From: Malania oleifera
Taxonomy: Eukaryota > Streptophyta > Magnoliopsida > Santalales > Ximeniaceae
Direction: 5' to 3'
DNA length: 64,000 bases
Assembly (NCBI RefSeq): GCF_029873635.1
Contig: NC_080422.1
Span: forward strand, 13,919,936 to 13,983,935
Shown piece after piece: positions 58,566 to 64,000 of this stretch. Both the position numbers and the translations under genes were made by a program. The number at the start of each line of letters is the position of its first letter. Position 1 is the stretch's first letter. Under the pieces are notes generated by a model. It made no database searches. It saw only the letters and a program-made list of their open reading frames with translations, and was not told the origin of the DNA.

Positions 58566-59652
58566 ATCCTTGGACAATTCTGAACCCTTCGTGGGTTCGG
58601 TCAACTAGGCAAAAAGGTCGGTTGACCGTTCATGAGGTTTAGTCGACCAAGTCATTTTTGAACTATATGGCCGACAGACCAAGCAGGTGAAAAAGTTCAG
58701 ATTTGACCATTTGGTCAACCAAGGAAAGTTAGTTCAAAACAGGTCAGTCGACCAACACAAGTCAACACTTGACTTCTAGGCAAACAGTGCTTCGGTCGAC
58801 CTTTGGGTTAAAGCACAAAATGGTTGCTCGACTGAGGGCATTGAAATTTACTATTTTGTCCTCAATTTGACCCCAAAGATATTCTAAAAACTTTTATAAG
58901 TTTTTAAGTAATTTTGAAAAGTTTTTAGGTGAAGGGTTTGGTTGACCGAGGTTTTTTAATTAAGCCTAAAAATCCAACGTCGGTCGACCAAGTTTGTTTA
59001 TGGTCTTTTGATTTCCCTATGGTTAAACTATGGCCTTTGAGCATTAAACCTTATCATGCATGAGATGCACAAGATCCTTATGTACCCTCATCGACGAATC
59101 CCCTATGTTCGTCAACGAGACTCTTTTTATTTTTCTTGGGTTATTACAATCCTTCAGCGATTCTGAACCCTTCGTGGGTTCGGTCAACTAGGCAAAAAGG
59201 TCGGTTGACCGTTCATGAGGTTCAGTCGACCAAATCATTTTTCAACTGTATGGTTGGCCGACCAAGCAGGTGAAAAAGGTCAGATTTGACCATTTGGTCA
59301 ACCAAGGAAAGTTAGTTCAAAAACAGGTCAGTTGACCAACACAAGTCAACATTTGACTTCAGGACAAACAGTGCTTCGGTCGACCTTTGGGTTAAAGCAC
59401 AAAATGGTCGCTCAACTGAGGGCATTGAAATTTACTATTTTGTCCTCAATTTGACCCCAAAGATATTCTAAAAACTTTTATAAGTTTTTAAGTAATTTTG
59501 AAAAGTTTTTAGGTGAAGGGTTTGGATGACCAAGGTTTTTTAATTAAGCCTAAATCCAACGTCGGTCGATCGAGTCTGTTTATGGTCTTTTGATTTCCCT
59601 ATGGTCAAACTATGGCCTTTGAGCATTAAAACTTATCATGCATGAGAAGCAA
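58490..59652 (+). repeat. 580 bp tandem duplication spanning the Gypsy/F2 junction
   Basis: Unit 1 is 58490-59072 and unit 2 is 59073-59652. Each begins with the last 75 bases of the Gypsy LTR (GATCC.CATGTACCC to GGTTATTACA), continues with ATCCTT and about 500 bases of F2 LTR, and ends CATGCATGAGA. The units are nearly identical. Because the junction itself is duplicated, the event came after the Gypsy insertion. Confidence 0.92.
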
Positions 59653-62600
59653 TTATTATAGACCATAATTATTACAGACCCAAAATATGAAAACCAAATG
59701 CATTACAAGTGAAACCAAATATGTCTTCTTCTCTTGCTCTTTAATTCGTCGTGGAACACACCAAGTTGTATGTACTTTAAGTCCAATCTTGACTTCCACT
59801 TCCCTTTTTCATGTGTGTGATAGAAGATATAAACCTATTTAAGAACTCGGTACACACATGAGATACTTGTGCTTTGTCAACATCAAAATAAGGATCAGAC
59901 TCAAAAGGCCAACATGGTCATTTGAAAGTTGCATTAATTTGACAAGTCAAGAGACTAATTGGGTTATTGATATCGGTGCATCATTCCATGTCATTTCTCG
60001 AGAAGATTTCTTCATTTCCTATTCCAAAGGAAGTTATGGAGTTGTTCGGATAGGAAATGAAGGTTTATCAAAAATTGTTGGCATGGGAAATGTTTGCTTG
60101 GAAACAAATCTTGGATGCAAGTTGGAGCTAAAAGATGTGAGACATGTACTCGAAATTCGGATAAATTTGATATCTACCAAAAAGTTTGATGATGAAGGGT
60201 TTGACAACCATTTTGGTGATGGAAAATGGAAACTCACAAAGGATAATTTGGTGGTGGCTAAAGGCAAAAAGACTAGTACACTTTACATGATGTAAGGTAA
60301 AATTGGTAATGGTGTTGGGAATGGAATTAAGGGTCACTCTTCCACCGATTTGTGCCATGAGTGGCTTGGGCACATGAGAGAAAAATGAATGTAACTTTTG
60401 TTCAAAAAGAAGCTTCTACCCGGGATGAAATTTACCCCTCTTAAAGCTTGTGTTCATTGTTTGGCCGACAAGCAACATAGAGCTCCTTTTCGTACAAAGT
60501 TTGTTACTAAAAAATCTAATGTTCTAGATTTGATACATTCCAATGTATATGGTCCTTTGAAAGTTAAGTCTCATGGTGGTGCACTTTATTTTGTTGCTTT
60601 TATTCTATGATTGTTCAAGAAAAGTTTGGGCTTACACTTTGAAAACTAAAGATCAAGTTTTAGATGTGTTTAAGCATTTTCAGGTCAAAGTTGAAAAGGA
60701 GGTCGGCAAGAAGGTAAATATGTGTGCGCTCGGATAATGGTGGAGAGTAAATTGGCCCATTTAATGCATATTGTTATAACCAAGGCATTAGACATCAAAA
60801 GATCGTCAAGAAAACCCCTCAATAAAATGGAATTGCCAAAAGGAAGAACTGCACCATAGTGGAGAGAATGAGATGTATGCTCACTCATGCGAAGCTGCCA
60901 AAATCATTTTGGGGTGAAGCAATGAGGACGGTGATGGACTTGATTAATTTTTCTCCTTCAACTCCTCTACTTGGTGAAGTTCGTGAAAAAATTTGGAAAG
61001 GTAAGGATGTCACTTATCGTCACTTGAAAGTGTTTGGTTGTCAGCCATTTGTTCACATTCCAAAGGATGAAAGATCCAAACTTGATGACAAGACAAGGCA
61101 ATGTATTTTTCTTGGCCATGGGCATGATGAACTTGGATATAGATTGTGGGATCTAGTTGATAAGAAAATTGTTAGAAGCCAGGATGTTGTATTTTTTTAA
61201 GATCAAACAATTGAAGATTTTGGCACGGTTGAGTAACCACAATCTAAATGGAATGATTTTGTTGACTTAGAGTCACCTTCTCCACCTTTGGCACATGATG
61301 AAAATATGGAAGATGTTCATCCACCTCTTGAAGATGTTGGAAATAATGAAATCCTTAGTGATGTTGAGGATGAAATTGAAGGGGAGCAACAAGGTCAAAA
61401 GCAAGTTCCATTGAGAAGGTCTTCAAGAGAGCCAAGACCTTCGACTAAATATTCATCAAGTGATTATGCTACTCTAACGGATCAAAGGGAGCCCGAAAGC
61501 TATCAAGAAGCCATGAAACATGAAAATAAAGTTGAATGGATGGAGGCTATACAAGAGGAAATGAAGTTTGTAGTTGACAACCATACTTATGATTTGGTTA
61601 AACTTCCTCATGAAAAGAAAGTGTTGAAAAACAAATGGGTGTTTAGGTTCAAAAATGATGGAAAGAATCTTCGGTACAAGGCTAGGCTTGTGGTAAAAGG
61701 CTTTGGTCAAAAAAATGGAATTGACTTTGATGAAATATCCTCACCAGTTGTGAAGATGTCATCTATTCGGGCTGTTCTTGGCATGGCAACAAAATTGAAT
61801 TTAAAAGTTGAGCAACTAAATATAAAAACTGCTTTCTTACATGGTGACTTGGAAAAGGAAATTTACGTGGAACAACTGAAAGGCTTTAAACAAAAAGGGA
61901 AAGAGAATTTAGTGTGCAAATTAAATAAAAGTTTGTATGGGTTGAAGCAAGCACCATGGAGATGGTACAAGAAATTTGATTCTTTCATAATTGATCATAG
62001 TTACTCAAAAACCTCTTCAGATGATTGTGTGTTTGTGAAAAAATTCCTAGATGGTACTTATATTTTTCTCTTACTCTATGTTGATGATATGCTCGTTGTA
62101 GGACAAAACTTCTCCAAGATTGAAAAGTTGAAATTGGAGTTGAGAAAATATTTTGCTATGAAAGACTTGGGACCGGCAAAACAAAGTCTTGGCATGAAAA
62201 TTGTTCATGATTGTGAAAATGGACAAATTTGGTTGTCTCAAGAAAGTTACATTGAAAAAGTTCTTGAGAGGTTCAATATGGATAAAGAAAAACCCGTTGG
62301 TTGCCCACTTGCTAGTCACTTCAAGCTTAGTACAAAACAAAGTTCTACAAGTGAGAAAGACTTGGAAGAGATGAAGAAAATTCCTTATGCTTCGGCTGTT
62401 GGTTCTTTAATGTATGTAATGGTTTGCACAAGACCAGATTTAGCTCATGTCATTGGAGTTGTTAGTCGGTTTCTCTCTAATCCAGGAAAGGGGCATTGGT
62501 TAATGGTAAAATATGATACCTTAGAGGTACTTCAAAGGTGTGTTTGTGCTTTGGAAATGGTAAACCTATGCTCCATGGATTCATGGATGCCGACATGGCC

Positions 62601-63012
62601 GGTGATGTCAATTCTAGAAAATCAACTTTGGGTTATTTGATTATTTTTACAAAGGGAGTTGTGGCATGACAATCAAAATTACAAAAAATATGTTGCTCTA
62701 TCTACTACAGAAGCCGAGTTTATTGTCATTACCGAAGCTTGTAAAGAATTTCTTTGGTTGAAGAGATTCTTGAAAGAATTGGGCATGGAACAAGAAAGGT
62801 ATGTTCTTTATTGTGATAGTCAAAGTGCAATTCATTTGAGCAAAAATTCTATCTTCCATTCAAAGTCAAAACATATTGATATTAGATATCATTAGATTCA
62901 GGATGTGTTGGGTAAGAAATTGTTGCAACTTGACAAAATTCATACAGATGATAATGGTTTGGATATGATGACAAAAGCATTGTCTAGAGACAAGCATGTG
63001 AAGTGTCGAGTT

Positions 63013-63585
63013 TATTGGGTGTTCCTCCTTGTGGGGCCCAAGTCTTGGAAAAGTGTTCCACTTTTAAACTTCTTTTGTTGGGTCTCTTATGCACGGTTCC
63101 AACACCTTATTTTTGGAAAAGGTGGTGTAATATATATATATATTTTTTTTGGTTGGCTTCTCTAAAAAGCTTGGCTGGAGACTTTTGGTATTCTTCCTCT
63201 CATTTTGTGTTTTGTAAGTGCTCTTGGCAGCCCTTGGTCTTAGGCTAGTTCCAGCAAGCAAAATAATCATTATCAACAAATTGGGCTTTGGTTGTGCTTA
63301 CATTTGTACTCTATTTTTGGTTCGCTCTGGGTGCTTTGTTCTCAATATTAGGTGAGGTTTTCATCTTGTTACATTTCTTATACTCTTTTGTATATTTATT
63401 AGGCTTGCGCCTTTTGTACCCACTTTGTACGAACCTTGGTGATAGTGGATTCGGACCGTCGTGTCCTGTGGACATACCTCAATATTTGAAGGAACCACGT
63501 TAAATTTCCAATTTCTCATTTTATTTATTTATTTGCATTACACCATTAATTTATTTGTGGGAATCGCTTATATTTTTTCCCAACA
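63013..63585 (+). repeat. Right LTR of the Copia element
   Basis: It ends CCCAACA directly before the duplicated ATAAT. The start is set at the TTGGGTGTTCCTCC block that parallels the left LTR start; the exact first base is uncertain by a few positions. Its terminal 200 bases match the left LTR closely. Confidence 0.75.
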
Positions 63586-63590
63586 ATAAT

Positions 63591-64000
63591 CACTTACATA
63601 AACTTAGCTATTGCAGATGACTAGCACATGACTATTACTTCTACTCTATCTATTAACAAATGATAGATTAGAACTTAGATACATTGAGACATTCACTATA
63701 TTATGGTTTTGGTTATGTGTGGAAATAATGGCATGTCAAGGAGAAATATAACTTTTACTTTTCTATTATTCAATTTACATAGAAATATGGGACATGACAC
63801 AAAATATAAAATTGCTAGGAAAGATCCAATACTATGCACGTATTAATTGTAATAATTTTTAAAATTTAAAAATTAAAATTAAATTATGAATCAAATTATC
63901 ATATGATGTTATTTCTCAATATTTGTAGAACTAGTGTACATGTGTCTATAATTTGATTTTTTTGTCCATATATAAAAAATTTAATGAGTACAATGACAGA
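63591..64000. other. AT-rich flank; nothing recognised
   Basis: The sequence after the Copia target duplication is AT-rich and non-coding, with no repeat or gene identified. Confidence 0.6.

Larger units (their letters stand above)
47939..59914 (-). mobile_element. Solo LTR (family F2) inside the Copia element, itself split by a Gypsy element
   Basis: Reading the minus strand, it starts TGTTGGCCTTTTGAGTCTGA (near 59914), a close match to the F2 solo LTR at 32721. It ends CCAACA at 47939. Flanks are TGGTT (47934-47938) and TGGTC (59915-59919), one base apart from a perfect target duplication. Removing the Gypsy element and the later tandem duplication leaves about 2.2 kb, matching the F2 length. 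GGTCGACCGA-type motifs occur on both sides of the Gypsy insertion (49310-49400 and 58600-58990). It separates the gag and protease regions of the Copia host. Confidence 0.82.
46822..63590 (+). mobile_element. Ty1/Copia retrotransposon (Tork-like), split by nested insertions
   Basis: The element is framed by the target duplication ATAAT (46822-46826 and 63586-63590). The left LTR is 46827-47049 (223 bp) and the right LTR about 63013-63585 (573 bp). They share the TACCTCAATATTTGA block and the CCCAACA end. The primer-binding site TGGTATCAAAGCC (initiator Met) starts at 47052. The gag region (47098-47930) has a UBN2-type gag and a zinc knuckle near 47785. After the insert at 47939-59914 come protease (WVIDIGASFH, 59955), integrase (60430-61200), reverse transcriptase (61500-62300, with LYGLKQAP and YVDDMLVVG) and RNase H (62660-63000). 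The LYGLKQAP...WYKKFDSF text suggests the Tork (Tnt1-like) lineage. It is broken in several places besides the nested insertion: a fossil. Confidence 0.9.

Overview
The window is nuclear DNA of a flowering plant, most likely a eudicot. It has spliced plant genes with GT-AG introns, long AT-rich intergenic stretches, GA/CT microsatellites in 5' leaders, plant Ty1/Copia and Ty3/Gypsy elements with initiator-Met primer sites, an RTE-type LINE, a TRIM and tRNA-derived SINEs. All calls rest on reading the sequence; no search was run.

Layout. 1-10291 is one gapless palindrome with its apex near 5150. The left arm carries a well-formed RopGEF (PRONE) gene with a GC-AG first intron. The right arm is the same locus on the other strand, peppered with small indels that get denser and more GC-rich toward the apex. 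That pattern suggests a fold-back read or assembly artefact rather than a biological duplication. 10292-14022 holds no gene, only a short plastid trnA-like scrap. 14028-22200 is a graveyard of long LTRs of one Gypsy-like family: one solo LTR with a clean target-site duplication, one LTR nested in another, and fragments.

23729-42420 holds two direct copies of an HPR2-type glyoxylate/hydroxypyruvate reductase gene. Copy 1 (23729-29922) has a 5.2 kb intron containing a LINE and a TRIM, and its first exon is disrupted. Copy 2 (40700-42420) is intact at 313 codons. Between them lie MITE-like repeats, two roughly 2 kb solo LTRs with target-site duplications (one splitting a SINE) and a third LTR-like block. 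A two-exon LC8-type dynein light chain gene lies on the minus strand at 43835-44231.

46822-63590 is a three-level nest: a Tork-like Copia element (TSD ATAAT) split by a long solo LTR (TSD TGGTT/TGGTC), which is itself split by a 9.16 kb Tekay/Del-like Gypsy element on the minus strand (TSD ATCCT). A later 580 bp tandem duplication copied the Gypsy/flank junction.

The host genes (ROP signalling, cytosolic hydroxypyruvate reduction, a small dynein/LC8 hub protein) have no evident shared pathway. No new biological system is evident. The most consequential observations are the palindrome, the damaged HPR2 copy 1 and the readable insertion history.
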